Shown here one piece after another: positions 63,791-64,000 of a stretch of DNA of 64,000 nucleotides. The stretch spans positions 2,142,826 through 2,206,825 of the forward strand of contig NZ_KB900609.1 in assembly GCF_000379105.1 (NCBI RefSeq). The letters are read 5' to 3'. The notes beneath the pieces are model-generated. The model saw nothing but the letters and a program-made list of their open reading frames with translations. It searched no databases and had not been told where the DNA came from. A program made the translations under genes and the position numbers. Source of the DNA: Methylobacterium sp. WSM2598 (GTDB lineage Bacteria > Pseudomonadota > Alphaproteobacteria > Rhizobiales > Beijerinckiaceae). Each line of letters begins with the position of its first letter. Within the stretch, counting starts at the first letter, position 1.

Positions 63791-64000
63791 ATGACGCTCG
63801 AGACCGAGGTGCAGTCGCTGCGCCAAGTGCCGATGTTCCGGGAGGTCGATCCTCCGCGCCTGAAGCTCCTGGCCTTCACCAGCGAACGCGTGCATTTCGC
63901 GGCCGGACAGAAGTTCTTCGACCAGGGCGACGCGGCGGACGCCGCCTACCTGATCCTGGAGGGGGAGGCCGCCGTCACCCTCGACCGCCCGATCGGGCCG
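63791..64000 (+). CDS. Cyclic-nucleotide-binding domain protein (partial, cut by window end)
   Basis: 70 residues visible. LRQVPMFREVDPPRLKLLAF, then FAAGQKFFDQGDAADAAYLI and LEGEAAVTLD: the start of a cNMP-binding (Crp-type) beta-roll. ATG 63782 three codons earlier is possible. What follows the domain is not visible. It probably forms a unit with the preceding ABC-like gene. Confidence 0.8.
   Translation, partial: MTLETEVQSLRQVPMFREVDPPRLKLLAFTSERVHFAAGQKFFDQGDAADAAYLILEGEAAVTLDRPIGP

Overview
The window is very GC-rich and densely packed, and most genes start with ATG or GTG behind purine-rich ribosome sites. Gene content points to an alphaproteobacterium of the Rhizobiales, most likely Methylobacterium. 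The indications are a divergent nepR/phyR general-stress locus, GGAAC-N16/17-CGTT (EcfG-type) promoters, DUF2865, DUF1328 and DUF4332 proteins, and split glyQ/glyS. The genus is an inference; no rRNA or tRNA gene was recognised to confirm it.

Layout. 0.2-6.5 kb: a metal ABC permease and binding protein without a local ATPase, an exported acetamidase-family protein whose C-terminal unit is duplicated, and an ExaC/AldB-type aldehyde dehydrogenase. 6.7-12.5 kb: an accessory, repeat-rich stretch with an AraC regulator whose start codon lies in a tandem repeat, a methyltransferase, an IS256-family transposase remnant, an FkbM methyltransferase with a broken partial copy beside it, and several short tandem and inverted repeats. 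12.5-21 kb: many small secreted or membrane proteins, a SAM methyltransferase and a large polytopic glycosyltransferase-like protein. 21-28 kb: glyS, glyQ, an S49 peptidase, a Tyr/Arg-repeat protein, a TrmN6-like methyltransferase, a DUF2007 protein and a HisKA_2 sensor kinase. 28.2-33.2 kb: an RND efflux pair followed by a TetR gene, with a palindrome upstream. 33.4-37.5 kb: polyprenyl diphosphate synthase, ispE and a TPR lipid/envelope-type protein.

37.7-46.6 kb looks like a catabolic unit: SDR, split transketolase (two overlapping genes), 3-hydroxyisobutyrate-dehydrogenase-like reductase, TRAP binding protein, fused TRAP membrane subunit and a separate full-length transketolase. A 25-bp palindrome lies ahead of it. 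No sugar kinase is present, so the substrate is open. 46.7-55 kb is mixed: a broken chemoreceptor, PheC-like binding protein, FUSC, TspO, DUF3429, acyl-CoA synthetase, DUF1499, metallo-beta-lactamase fold and DUF4332 proteins.

55-60.5 kb is a stress-response island centred on divergent nepR and phyR. EcfG-type promoters can be read in front of nepR, phyR and at least four neighbouring small genes. The window ends with a strange ABC exporter whose nucleotide-binding domain is expanded and lacks the Walker A lysine and the catalytic glutamate, followed by a cyclic-nucleotide-binding protein cut by the window edge.

A theme across the window is tandem duplication with a 16-bp period at six places. 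In one of them, removing one copy restores the reading frame of a chemoreceptor-like gene, which argues that such duplications arise as mutations in this genome.
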